Shown piece by piece: positions 9,004 through 17,072 of a stretch of DNA of 64,000 bases. The stretch is from Glaciihabitans sp. GTDB taxonomy: Bacteria; Actinomycetota; Actinomycetes; Actinomycetales; Microbacteriaceae. The stretch covers positions 186,001 to 250,000 of the forward strand of contig JAODBD010000003.1 of assembly GCA_025463785.1 (NCBI GenBank), in the 5' to 3' direction. The position numbers and the translations under genes were made by a program. The notes below the pieces were generated by a model that was given only the letters and a program-made list of their open reading frames with translations, searched no databases and had not been told where the DNA came from. Each line of letters begins with the position of its first letter. Within the stretch, counting starts at the first letter, position 1.

Positions 9004-9416
9004 TCCTGCCAGGGGTCGATCAGCTTGACGCCGGTGTCCCCGAAGTGCTTGACGTTCCGGGTGGCGACTGCGAAGCCGTGCGCCGCTGCGGTCGCCGCGA
9101 GGTAGCCGTCCGCTGCCGGCAGGGGCCGGCCTGCAGCGCGGCCGATGACGGCCATGTCCGCGTAGCGCCGCGCGGCGTCCTGATCGAAGGGGAGCACCCG
9201 ACCAGGAAACAGCGCCAGCAGTCGATCGAGGGCACGCGCCAGCCGATCCTTCCTCGCTCCGGCGGGCAGAGCGCCGATGCCGAACAACAGCTCCGCGAGC
9301 GTCACACTTGACAGGTATAGGGTGTCGGCCGCCTGGGCGTTGAGCCAGCCCACCACGCCCGAATCGGGCTCGGGCCGCATCGCTTCCGAGACGACGTTGG
9401 TATCCAGGACGATCAC
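8997..9416 (-). CDS. PIN-domain toxin (VapC/FitB type)
   Basis: A 139-residue PIN-domain ribonuclease. The acidic metal-binding residues are seen in LDTNVVSEA (Asp5, Glu12 region), SVTLAELLFG, and PAADGYLAATAAAHG, followed by the ATRNVKHF motif. Toxins of this family cleave tRNA or other RNA when not held by their antitoxin. The start overlaps the antitoxin gene by four bases (9413-9416), antitoxin first, as in fitAB/vapBC operons. It sits between the two tRNA-Ser copies, where such a module would stabilise a mobile element. Confidence 0.9.
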   Translation of the reverse strand: MIVLDTNVVSEAMRPEPDSGVVGWLNAQAADTLYLSSVTLAELLFGIGALPAGARKDRLARALDRLLALFPGRVLPFDQDAARRYADMAVIGRAAGRPLPAADGYLAATAAAHGFAVATRNVKHFGDTGVKLIDPWQDH

Positions 9417-9667
9417 GGCAGCGTCAGCGGCTCCGCCGGGGTCCGATCGCGCACCGCGTCGAGCGCGACAACGTCGTCATCGGTGAGCGCGAGGTCGCGG
9501 CCGAGCGAGGCCAGGGCGTCGCCGAGCAGGAGCCGCTGGGACGGCACGAGCGCGGCGCTCAGGATCTCGCGCACCTCCGCCTCCGCGCTACGGCCGTGCT
9601 CAGTCGCGCGCGCCCGCAGTGCGCGGTGCACCTCGTCGGGAACGTTCCGAACGGTCAGGACTGCCAT
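9413..9667 (-). CDS. ribbon-helix-helix antitoxin (FitA/VapB type)
   Basis: An 84-residue protein. The first strand and helices (MAVLTVRNVPDEVHRALRAR, then HGRSAEAEVREIL) are the Arc-like ribbon-helix-helix of FitA-type antitoxins. It binds its own promoter as a dimer. The C-terminal 40 residues (DALASLGRDLALTDDDVVAL) would wrap the toxin. GGTGGAAC just upstream of the ATG offers a ribosome site. The promoter must lie in 9668-9720, where CTGTTAGAATGCTG (minus strand) is A/T-rich. Confidence 0.88.
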   Translation of the reverse strand: MAVLTVRNVPDEVHRALRARATEHGRSAEAEVREILSAALVPSQRLLLGDALASLGRDLALTDDDVVALDAVRDRTPAEPLTLP

Positions 9668-10194
9668 CGTTCCACCTCCAACATCAGTGACAGCATTCTA
9701 ACAGATTGCAGTCATGGGGCAACCGGCAACGCCTCGTCCGCCGCTGGGGCGTAGTCTCGCAGCATGACGCTCAAAGCCGATGGAACCCGACCGGTGGCGC
9801 GGAGCACTCTGAGGATTGCCGCAAAGGTGCTCTCCACATGGGAGGACCGCAGCAAGTATGGTGAACCTCCCGCGAAGTGATCGCCACTTGGCTCGCAGGC
9901 TACCTCGAGCGCGCCGCCCTCATCCCGCCGCCCCATAGACCCGACTCGGGACTTTCGGCGGCGGCGCTGGGAGAAATGGGCAAGCGACTGGCACTTCGAC
10001 TTCGCCTGAGTTCCCGATCGGTTCGCCGTTCTCAGGAAAGCCCCCAAGTGACCCCCAGGTGACCCCGAGCCTCCCGAGGATGCCGTTTCGGGCCGATTCA
10101 GGCGTGCGAGGAGTGCAAGGCGTGCGAACCGCGCAATGCCAGGGTATCCCTGTAAATACAAGGGATCGGGGACTGGCTAGGCCAGGACTGCAAA
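9668..10194. other. non-coding stretch before the second tRNA-Ser copy
   Basis: About 530 bases with no gene I can support. On the minus strand, GGGGTCACCTGGGGGTCAC near 10050-10068 closely resembles GGGGTCACCTAGGAGTCAC in the 3' part of the decayed integrase near 1464-1482. This hints that a second integrase-end relic lies beside the second tRNA copy. Confidence 0.35.
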
Positions 10195-10283
10195 GAAGAC
10201 GTCGCGTAGTTCGGCCTAGTGCACCACCCTGCCAAGGTAGAGAACCCTCACGGGTTCCGAGGGGTCAAATCCCACCGTCTCAA
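10195..10283 (+). pseudogene. degenerate tRNA-Ser copy (attachment-site relic)
   Basis: Aligns without gaps to the tRNA-Ser at 1291-1379 with 81 of 89 identical bases. The eight changes break function. Acceptor pairs 1 and 2 are lost, the anticodon reads GCC instead of GCT, the anticodon stem has GGTAG for GGTGG, the T-loop starts GTC instead of TTC, and one T-stem pair is broken. Similarity stops sharply at both ends of the tRNA. It is most simply the second attachment-site copy left by an integrated element. Confidence 0.85.
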
Positions 10284-10378
10284 CGTGGGTTGATCGGCAA
10301 CAGTGGCCCTTCTGGACCGACTCCGACTGTCGACTCGGCGGGTCCATGAGTCGCGGACCGGTTCGGCACGCTCGCGGG

Positions 10379-10678
10379 TCAGGTGAGCCGACGCAAGAGC
10401 ACGATGCGAACCTCATCGCCTACTTCTTTGCCGAGCTTCTTGCGCAGTGCCGCGCTGACAGAAAGCATCAGCTCACCGGAACCGGTCGGCATCAAACCCA
10501 TATCCTCGACAACCACCTCGTCCACTTTTGCATCCACGCGCACTGACCGCAGGCTGCCGAACAATTCGGCGCTATTCGGGATTTGAATCGCTGACCACAT
10601 GTCGCCCTTCACGTCCACTCCGATGCGAGAAGAAAACGCGATGTCCAATGGCGTGGGTGGATCGAGTCGAGTGACCAT
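10379..10678 (-). CDS. DUF1905 domain protein
   Basis: A 99-residue protein. The small beta-barrel pattern, with FGSLRSVRVDAKVDEVVVED in the middle and SGELMLSVSAALRKKLGKEVGDEVRIVL at the end, is that of DUF1905 proteins, where a conserved Gly and a Lys-rich helix precede the GD-x-V-x-V-x-L strand. The biochemical role of the family is not established. It stands alone just outside the second tRNA-Ser copy. Confidence 0.75.
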   Translation of the reverse strand: MVTRLDPPTPLDIAFSSRIGVDVKGDMWSAIQIPNSAELFGSLRSVRVDAKVDEVVVEDMGLMPTGSGELMLSVSAALRKKLGKEVGDEVRIVLLRRLT

Positions 10679-10985
10679 GCAGCAACTCTAGGTTCACCTC
10701 ATCTTTCGGATGCGTCCATTTCGAGACGGGCACCAGGTCGTGTCCCCAGCCCCCACCAGTTCCGTCCCAAAGAAACGGTTGCCCTTTTGTCACCCGCTCG
10801 CCGCTCCGTTGACCGTCCGTGCGCGTCGAAACGAGCTGTGCGCCAACTGTCATGGGTTTCACTTTCACAGACGGGAGGATCATCGAGATCAACTCCATCT
10901 CCGACCCCGCACGTGTAGACGGCATTACCCAGGCGACGCCGTGAACATCCGAATTGCTGTCGCCGCGCCCGGGTGTTTCCTCACC
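10679..10985. other. gap with a decayed gene end
   Basis: About 300 bases between the DUF1905 gene and the histidine kinase. Only the remnant at 10852-10944 is recognisable. The minus-strand frame over 10572-10925 has no family resemblance. Confidence 0.4.
10852..10944 (+). pseudogene. C-terminal remnant of an NTF2/SnoaL-like domain
   Basis: Thirty codons read MGFTFTDGRIIEINSISDP followed by ARVDG and a stop. The pattern F-x-x-x-x-GRI-x-EI-x-x-I-x-DP-x-R is the typical end of SnoaL/NTF2-like domains, as in the tails of ECF41 or SigJ-type sigma factors and free-standing SnoaL proteins. Upstream the frame is stopped within 60 bases, so no complete gene remains. Confidence 0.4.
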
Positions 10986-12266
10986 CTATGAAGCGAGGGG
11001 AGGCAGAACGAGCGTGAATCGTGTGCGCGGCGCACGCTGGGAGAGGAGGAGCCTTCCACCCTGATCGCGAGCCAGTTGCAGCGCAAGCGGGAGCCCCAGC
11101 CCCTTTCCTCCGGCGCTCGAGATACCGGTGCCGAGCGGATCTTCGATTTCCCCTTCGCCCCTGCCCTCGTCTTCGACATCGAATGCGAGGGATCCGAAGC
11201 CTGTGCGAGCGCGGATGACGACCTCCCCGCCGCCGTGGCGGGTTGCATTGTCGAGAAGAATGTCGAGGATCTGCTGTACCGCAGACTCGACGCCGAGCGT
11301 CTGGGGAAGCTCGGCATCGATTTCCACGCGCAGCGGGCGGTCCTCGGCGGCGAGAACTCCCCGCCAGCGAGCCTCGGCCGCATCGACCTGGGCGCGCGGT
11401 TCGAGAAGCACGCCCTTGATCGGCCCCCGCGCGAGCTGAAGGATGTCGTCGATGATGGTGTTCAGCGCATCCGCTCGTTCGATCGCGACGGAGATCGCGG
11501 CCGACTGCTGCCTGGTCGATCCGGCAAGCGCCCCTTCGAGAACGGCGCGCAGACCGCTGAGCGGTGTGCGCAGTTGGTGTGAGGCCTGTGAGGACATGGC
11601 CCGCTCGCGTTCCACAAGTTGCCCAAGCCGCACCGCTGTGGCGTTGAGCGTCGCACCGACTTGATCGATTTCCAGGAGTCCGGAGGAATGCATACGCACA
11701 CCGAAGTCTCCGGCTCCCAGTGCTGTGGATGCCTCCGACAGGGTGGCCATCGGGCGGGTGATCCGCCGCGATAGGACTCGTGCCGAAATGATACCGACTG
11801 CAAGCGCGACAGCCGCCGCGAGCAGCATCGCCCCCCAGGCCGCGAACACTCGCGACCAAACGGTCGTCTGCGGAATGGCCGCTCGAATGGCTCCCGTCAC
11901 CTTCTCCGATGAGGAGAGGGGTATCACCGAGGTCAGCTGTCCGTCCACCACACCCTCGGCAGATGCCCCACGCAGTGCCCGCTTGACGACGGCATCGGCG
12001 ACGATCGGGCCGGTGCCCAGCATCCGCCGTCCGGCAGCATCGTAGAGAGACAGCCGAATACCGGACGGTGGATTCGGAAGCTCGGTCACGTCCGCTGTTG
12101 AGAACCTCGTGTCGACGAGCGCAGCTGCCCGGAGTGCTTCGCGTTGGAGCGAAGTCTGGGCATCCGATTGGAACAGGGTGAGTACTGCGATCGCAAGCGG
12201 CACGAGAAAGAGCACAAGGGCAACCACCGTGCTCGCAAGGGCGACGGAGAGGATGCGGCGGGTCAT
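10986..12266 (-). CDS. sensor histidine kinase
   Basis: A 426-residue membrane kinase. TM1 is at about 5-32, an extracytoplasmic sensor at about 33-138, TM2 at about 140-163, HAMP at about 164-216, the phospho-acceptor box SSQASHQLRTPLSG (His230), the N box ILDILLDNATRHG, the G1 box DVEDEGRG and the G2 box GKGLGLPLALQLARDQGG. It presumably senses an envelope signal and phosphorylates the OmpR-type regulator encoded at 17069-17812. The lipoprotein/ABC exporter operon lies between the two. A perfect palindrome CTTCCGGAAG (12280-12289) lies 13 nt upstream of its start. Confidence 0.92.
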   Translation of the reverse strand: MTRRILSVALASTVVALVLFLVPLAIAVLTLFQSDAQTSLQREALRAAALVDTRFSTADVTELPNPPSGIRLSLYDAAGRRMLGTGPIVADAVVKRALRGASAEGVVDGQLTSVIPLSSSEKVTGAIRAAIPQTTVWSRVFAAWGAMLLAAAVALAVGIISARVLSRRITRPMATLSEASTALGAGDFGVRMHSSGLLEIDQVGATLNATAVRLGQLVERERAMSSQASHQLRTPLSGLRAVLEGALAGSTRQQSAAISVAIERADALNTIIDDILQLARGPIKGVLLEPRAQVDAAEARWRGVLAAEDRPLRVEIDAELPQTLGVESAVQQILDILLDNATRHGGGEVVIRARTGFGSLAFDVEDEGRGEGEIEDPLGTGISSAGGKGLGLPLALQLARDQGGRLLLSQRAPRTRFTLVLPPLAS

Positions 12267-12279
12267 GGCTCCACCGTAA

Positions 12280-12289
12280 CTTCCGGAAG
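12280..12289. promoter_or_regulatory. palindrome before the histidine kinase gene
   Basis: CTTCCGGAAG is a perfect 10-base palindrome in the 144-nt gap between the kinase gene and the divergent lipoprotein gene. It could be an operator for either gene. Short palindromes can arise by chance, so this is tentative. Confidence 0.3.
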
Positions 12290-12410
12290 CTGGCGGCAGG
12301 CACTCTCACAGGCAGAGTTTGCCGTGCGCTAACCCTCCACAGGCGAGCCGTTGGGCTGCAGTTCCATACGGTGAAACACATCCCTCGTCATCCACCCCCA
12401 GGAGGTTATT

Positions 12411-13037
12411 GTGCCGGTCCATCAACTTGTTCGTCGATCCGTGCCGACCGTCGTTGTCGCGCTCGCGCTTGTCGGGGCATTGAGTGCCTGCTCGACTCCC
12501 GCGACTAGCCCGCCGACCTCGAGCGGCATCCCGTCGACTGTCCCGTCGTCGTTTCCGACCGAGGTGAGCCCTCCCGGAGACGTGCCAGACACGCAGGCGT
12601 ACGTCGTGTTTACGTCCGCCGATCACACCTACTCGATCAAGGTGCCGGAGGGGTGGGCCCAATCGACAAAGGCCGGGGTGACGACGTTCACGGACAAGCT
12701 CAACTCGATAGCCATTGCATCGTCCGCGTCGGCTGCTGCGCCGACCGTTCCATCAGTGAGGTCGGCCACTGTGCCGAACATCGCGGCATCCGTCCCGAAG
12801 TTCGCGCTGGGAACGATCGCGGCATTCAAGCGCCCGGGTGGAAGTGGCGTGATGGTGACCTACCTGGACGATTCGCCGCCAAGCGCCGTCACCGGGTCGG
12901 TGGTTCGGAACGCGGTCGAATTGTTTGTGTTCTGGAAGAACGGCAAACGGGTATCCGTCACTCTCACGTCGCCGCAGGGCGCGGATAACGTCGACCCCTG
13001 GAACATCGTGACCCGATCCTTCGCGTGGTTGGGATGA
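12411..13037 (+). CDS. putative lipoprotein of the ABC exporter operon
   Basis: A 208-residue protein with a GTG start five nt after AGGAGG. The signal peptide has basic residues, a hydrophobic core VPTVVVALALVGA and the lipobox LSAC, with the lipidated cysteine near 27. A Pro/Ser/Thr-rich linker follows to about 60. The rest (YVVFTSADHTYSIKVPEGW, FTDKLNSIAIASS) resembles substrate-facing lipoproteins with a PsbP/LpqN-like fold. The stop overlaps the next start (ATGA), so it is made with the two ATPases and the permease. It may sense or capture the compound exported by them. Confidence 0.8.
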   Translation: MPVHQLVRRSVPTVVVALALVGALSACSTPATSPPTSSGIPSTVPSSFPTEVSPPGDVPDTQAYVVFTSADHTYSIKVPEGWAQSTKAGVTTFTDKLNSIAIASSASAAAPTVPSVRSATVPNIAASVPKFALGTIAAFKRPGGSGVMVTYLDDSPPSAVTGSVVRNAVELFVFWKNGKRVSVTLTSPQGADNVDPWNIVTRSFAWLG

Positions 13038-13714
13038 CTGTGAAGCTGGCGCTGGAAGCGCACGATCTGTTTCGCTTCTTCCGCTCCGGCGACGAAGAAA
13101 CGCTCGCCCTCCGCGGGGTTTCACTGGCTGTGGACGCGGGCGAGATCGTCGCGGTTACTGGCCCATCCGGATCGGGGAAATCCACGCTCCTCGCGTGTCT
13201 GGCCGGGCTCGACGAACCGGCCGGTGGATCAGCATGGATCGCCGGCGAACGAATGAGCCATCAACCCGAGGCAGACAGGGCGCTGCTGCGCGCCCGGTTA
13301 GTCGGTGTGCTGTTCCAGTCATCGAATCTCTTCAGCCACCTGTCCGTCACCGACAACGTTCGACTGGCCCAGGGCATCGTGAAGGCACGCACCAACCCAG
13401 AGCGTCGTGAGGCGCCGGGGGACATCATCGGGCGGGTAGGACTGACCGCGCGCGCGCACGCCTTCCCTGCACAGTTGTCCGGTGGCGAGAACGCGCGGGC
13501 CGGACTCGCGGTGGCGCTGGCGAACGATCCGCCCGTCATCCTCGCCGACGAACCGACGGGCGAACTCGACGGCGGCACCGAGGGCCGGTTGCTCGATCTT
13601 CTGCGAAGTCACGCTGATCGAGGCGCCGCAATTCTTGTTGTCACTCACAGCCCGGATGTCGTTCGGCACGCTGATCGCGTGATCGAGCTCGAGGACGGGA
13701 AGGTCGTTTCATGA
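13034..13714 (+). CDS. ABC transporter ATP-binding protein (first)
   Basis: A 226-residue ATPase of the MacB/LolD type, starting at the ATG that overlaps the lipoprotein stop. Walker A is GPSGSGKST (about 45-53), the Q-loop LFQSSNLF, the signature LSGGENARAGLA, Walker B PPVILADEPTGEL and the H-loop VVTHSPDVV. The signature has Glu-Asn in place of the common Gln-Gln-Arg. It is followed by a second, different ATPase, so the exporter is probably built on a heterodimer of the two. Confidence 0.92.
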   Translation: MTVKLALEAHDLFRFFRSGDEETLALRGVSLAVDAGEIVAVTGPSGSGKSTLLACLAGLDEPAGGSAWIAGERMSHQPEADRALLRARLVGVLFQSSNLFSHLSVTDNVRLAQGIVKARTNPERREAPGDIIGRVGLTARAHAFPAQLSGGENARAGLAVALANDPPVILADEPTGELDGGTEGRLLDLLRSHADRGAAILVVTHSPDVVRHADRVIELEDGKVVS

Positions 13715-14415
13715 CCGACGCAACCACGCTGTTCCACGCGGAACGCGCCGGTCACACTTATGGAACGGGTGCGACCGCAGTGGTCGCGGTTCGCGAGGTT
13801 AGCTGTGCAGTCACATCGGGCGCCCGCATAGCACTGAGCGGCCCATCCGGCTCAGGCAAGTCGACCCTCCTGCACATGATGGCGGGACTCGAGCAGGCGA
13901 CGAGCGGAAGCGTCGATTGGGGGGCGCTGGACGGACATCCGGCCGGGCGGCCCGACCAGGTCGGCATCATTTTCCAAGGCGTAAGCCTCATTCCGTCACT
14001 GAATGCGGTGGAAAATGTCGCCCTCCCTCTCGTGATTGGCGGGATGAGCTACGACGAGGCACAGAATCGGGCCCGGGATGCGATCGGGCGGCTTCACCTC
14101 GAGAGCCTGGCCGCCAAGCTTCCCGATGAGCTTTCGGGTGGGCAGGCGCAGCGAATCGCGGTGGCTCGGGTGCTCGCCGCAGGGCCGAAACTGATCCTTG
14201 CGGATGAACCCACGGGTCAGCTCGACCGAGCCGCCGGCATCCACGTAGTCGACGTGTTGGTTGAGGCTGCCGATGAATTGGGTGCGGCGCTCGTCGTCAG
14301 CACCCACGACCCCGCTATCGCGGCCCGATTTGCGAGTCGCTGGACCATGCACGACGGCATCTTGGCGTCCGTCAGTCCGCACGACGACGACTTCACCGAC
14401 AGGACAGCATCATGA
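13711..14415 (+). CDS. ABC transporter ATP-binding protein (second)
   Basis: A 234-residue ATPase. Walker A is GPSGSGKST, the Q-loop IIFQGVSLIPSL, the signature LSGGQAQRIAVARVLA, Walker B PKLILADEPTGQLD and the H-loop VVSTHDPA. The start overlaps the preceding stop by four bases and its own stop overlaps the permease start. It belongs to the lipoprotein-release/MacB-type subfamily that works with FtsX-like permeases. The two ATPases differ enough that they are not a recent duplication. Confidence 0.93.
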   Translation: MTDATTLFHAERAGHTYGTGATAVVAVREVSCAVTSGARIALSGPSGSGKSTLLHMMAGLEQATSGSVDWGALDGHPAGRPDQVGIIFQGVSLIPSLNAVENVALPLVIGGMSYDEAQNRARDAIGRLHLESLAAKLPDELSGGQAQRIAVARVLAAGPKLILADEPTGQLDRAAGIHVVDVLVEAADELGAALVVSTHDPAIAARFASRWTMHDGILASVSPHDDDFTDRTAS

Positions 14416-17072
14416 TCAGAATCTGGCTTCGCGGACTCATAACCCGGCGTCCGGGACCTCTACTCGCTACCGTCGCCGGAGTCATGATCGCCGTGGCGTT
14501 GCTCGCGAGCCTCGGGTCATTTCTCGCTTCAGCGCAGGCATCCATGACCACCAGAGCGGCCTCCGGGATTGCCGTTGACTGGCAGGTTCAGGTCTCGAAT
14601 GGGTCCAGTGCGGCAGCGGTGCGCCGTACTGTGCTCGCAGCGCCCGGCGTTACCGCTGCTGTCACCGTCGGGTATGCGCAAACGACAGGACTCACGGCAT
14701 CGACCCAGGGCACAACGCAGAGCACTGGCTCCGGGGTCATTTTGGGGATTCCCGCTAACTACGCGGCCACCTTCCCCGGGCAGATCCGTTTTCTCACCGG
14801 CAAGCGGGGTGGCGTCCTCATCGCCCAGCAGACGGCGTCAAATCTGCACGTCGCTCCCGGCGACACGGTGACGATCGGCCTGGCAGGCACGAGACCGCTC
14901 AAGTTCATCATTGCGGGAGTCGTTGACCTTCCCCAGGCCAACTCTCTCTTCCAAACCGTAGGCGCGCCAGCGTCGGCGCAGCCGACTGCCCCACCCGACA
15001 ACGTCCTGCTCATCCCGATTGCGGATTTCGCCAAAGCGAGCGCTGCCCTCTCGGCTGTGCATCCTGAGTTGATTCATACGCAGATTCACGTCGCCCACTC
15101 TCACGCACTGCCGCCCGATCCTTCGGTCTCGTTCGTCACCGTCACCGAGGCCGCACACAATCTCGAGGCGAAACTGGCGGGAGCCGGGCGGGTAGGTGAC
15201 AATCTCGGCGCGTCTCTTGACGCGGCACGCGGTGACTCCAGTTACGCGACCGTATTATTCCTCTTCCTCGGATTGCCCGGCGCGGTTCTCGCGGGCATCC
15301 TCACCGTCGCCGTCGCGAATTCGGGTGCCGATCGTCGGCGCCGCGAGCAGGCGCTGCTGCGAACGCGCGGCGCAAGCCCTCGACTCGTCGCACGCCTTGT
15401 GACAGCGGAGGCCGTCATCGTCGGGGTCGTCGGCGGAGTGCTCGGCCTGGCGCTGTCCGCCGCCGTGGGCTCGATCGCGTTCGGCTCCGCCAGCTTTGGC
15501 GCGTCGGTGGGTAGCGCCGTCCTTTGGCCGCTCGGCTCGTTTCTGGTCGGGCTGTCGATCGCGGTCATCGCGGTCATCGTGCCGGCGACTCGGGATTTCC
15601 GTTCGATGATTGTTAGCGAGGCACGGGCGCAGATTGGCATCCGTAAACAACCGATCTGGATGAGTTTCTACCTGGATTACCTGCTGCTCGCCGTCGCCGT
15701 AGTCGTGCTTTTCATCACCACTCAGTCGGGATACTCGCTGGTGCTCGCACCAGAGGGGGTCGCCTCCATCCAGGTCAACTACTGGGCGTTCTTTGGGCCC
15801 GGCCTATTGTGGATCGGTGCGGGTCTGCTGATTTGGCGGATCGCCAGGTTCCTTCTGGGACACACCCCGCGGTTGCTCACCGGTTTCGTGCGGCCAGTCA
15901 CCGGCAATTTGGCCCCGATTGCTGCCGCGTCCATGTCGCGACAGCGTTCCATGCTCTCGCGTGCGACCGTAATGTTTGCGCTAGCGCTCGCCTTTGCCGG
16001 TTCGACCGCCATCTTCAACTCCACTTATCAGCAGCAGGCCGAGGTGGACGCCCGTCTCACCAACGGCGCGGATGTGACCGTGTCCGAGCCCCCGGGATCT
16101 TCAGTGACGCCAGCCGCCGCATCGGTCATATCCGGAGTCGCGGGCGTGAAATCCGTCGAGCCTCTTCAACACCGATACGCCTACGTGGGAAGTGACCTCC
16201 AAGACCTGTTCGGCGTGCGCGCAGGAAGCATCGCGGCGGCAACCTCACTTCAGGATGCCTACTTTCAGGAGGGAACGGCCGCCCAACTCATGGCAAGGCT
16301 TGCCGCCCAACCGGACGCCATCCTCGTCAGCGCCGAAACGGTGAAGGATTTCCAACTCCATCCCGGAGAACTGATCAAGCTTCGACTACAGAACGCCTCG
16401 ACTCAGAAGCTGGTCACGGTCAATTTCCACTACGTCGGTGTCGCCAACGAGTTCCCGACCGCGCCGAAGGACAGCTTCTTCATCGCCAACTCCGACTATG
16501 TAACGAGAATGACCGGGGATGCCTCGGTTGGTTCGTTCCTCGTCAACACCGGTGGCCAGTCGACCAATGCGGTGGCCGCTGGACTCAGACACAAGCTCGG
16601 CACCAGCGCCACCGTCGTCCCGATCACTGCAGCGCGTTCGTCGGTCGGATCCAGTTTGACCTCGGTCGACCTGGCTGGGCTTACCCGAGTTGAGCTTGCG
16701 TTCGCACTCGTACTGGCGGCCGCCGCCGGCGGACTCGTGTTTGCGCTCGGTCTTGCCGAACGCAAACGCACGTTCGCAATCGCGAGCGTCCTTGGCGCAA
16801 ACCGTCGGCAGTTGCGGGGACTGGTGTTAGCCGAGGCGGCGGCGATCGCTGTCGGCGGAACTGTCGCCGGAGCAGGCCTTGGCCTGATTCTGTCGCAGAT
16901 GCTCGTCGCGGTGCTGACCGGTGTGTTCGATCCGCCGCCGACGATCCTCACCATCCCCGTGCCCTACCTGCTTGCAACGATCGTCATCGCGCTCGGCGCG
17001 ATTACGGGTGCGGCTCTCCTCTCGGCTCGGCGATCGCGACGTCCACCGATCGAGACGTTGCGAGACATTTAG
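14412..17072 (+). CDS. FtsX-like ABC permease
   Basis: An 886-residue permease with two FtsX/MacB units. TM1 (LLATVAGVMIAVALLASLGSF) is near the start, a large extracytoplasmic domain runs from about 45 to 280, and three helices follow at about 280-410 (LFLGLPGAVLAGILTVAVAN onwards). There are further helices at about 420-485, a second external domain at about 540-755 and a final three-helix block at about 755-880. Together with the lipoprotein and two ATPases it forms an exporter or mechanotransmission complex of the MacB type. Its 3' end overlaps the response regulator gene by four bases tail to tail, so transcripts converge without room for a terminator. Confidence 0.9.
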   Translation: MIRIWLRGLITRRPGPLLATVAGVMIAVALLASLGSFLASAQASMTTRAASGIAVDWQVQVSNGSSAAAVRRTVLAAPGVTAAVTVGYAQTTGLTASTQGTTQSTGSGVILGIPANYAATFPGQIRFLTGKRGGVLIAQQTASNLHVAPGDTVTIGLAGTRPLKFIIAGVVDLPQANSLFQTVGAPASAQPTAPPDNVLLIPIADFAKASAALSAVHPELIHTQIHVAHSHALPPDPSVSFVTVTEAAHNLEAKLAGAGRVGDNLGASLDAARGDSSYATVLFLFLGLPGAVLAGILTVAVANSGADRRRREQALLRTRGASPRLVARLVTAEAVIVGVVGGVLGLALSAAVGSIAFGSASFGASVGSAVLWPLGSFLVGLSIAVIAVIVPATRDFRSMIVSEARAQIGIRKQPIWMSFYLDYLLLAVAVVVLFITTQSGYSLVLAPEGVASIQVNYWAFFGPGLLWIGAGLLIWRIARFLLGHTPRLLTGFVRPVTGNLAPIAAASMSRQRSMLSRATVMFALALAFAGSTAIFNSTYQQQAEVDARLTNGADVTVSEPPGSSVTPAAASVISGVAGVKSVEPLQHRYAYVGSDLQDLFGVRAGSIAAATSLQDAYFQEGTAAQLMARLAAQPDAILVSAETVKDFQLHPGELIKLRLQNASTQKLVTVNFHYVGVANEFPTAPKDSFFIANSDYVTRMTGDASVGSFLVNTGGQSTNAVAAGLRHKLGTSATVVPITAARSSVGSSLTSVDLAGLTRVELAFALVLAAAAGGLVFALGLAERKRTFAIASVLGANRRQLRGLVLAEAAAIAVGGTVAGAGLGLILSQMLVAVLTGVFDPPPTILTIPVPYLLATIVIALGAITGAALLSARRSRRPPIETLRDI

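Noticed and set aside
9712-10161. Minus-strand 149-codon frame before the second tRNA-Ser copy
   Set aside because: No ribosome site, no domain and irregular codon use; treated as non-coding element debris.
10572-10925. Minus-strand 117-codon frame overlapping the DUF1905 gene
   Set aside because: It overlaps a better gene and conflicts with the SnoaL-like tail on the other strand.
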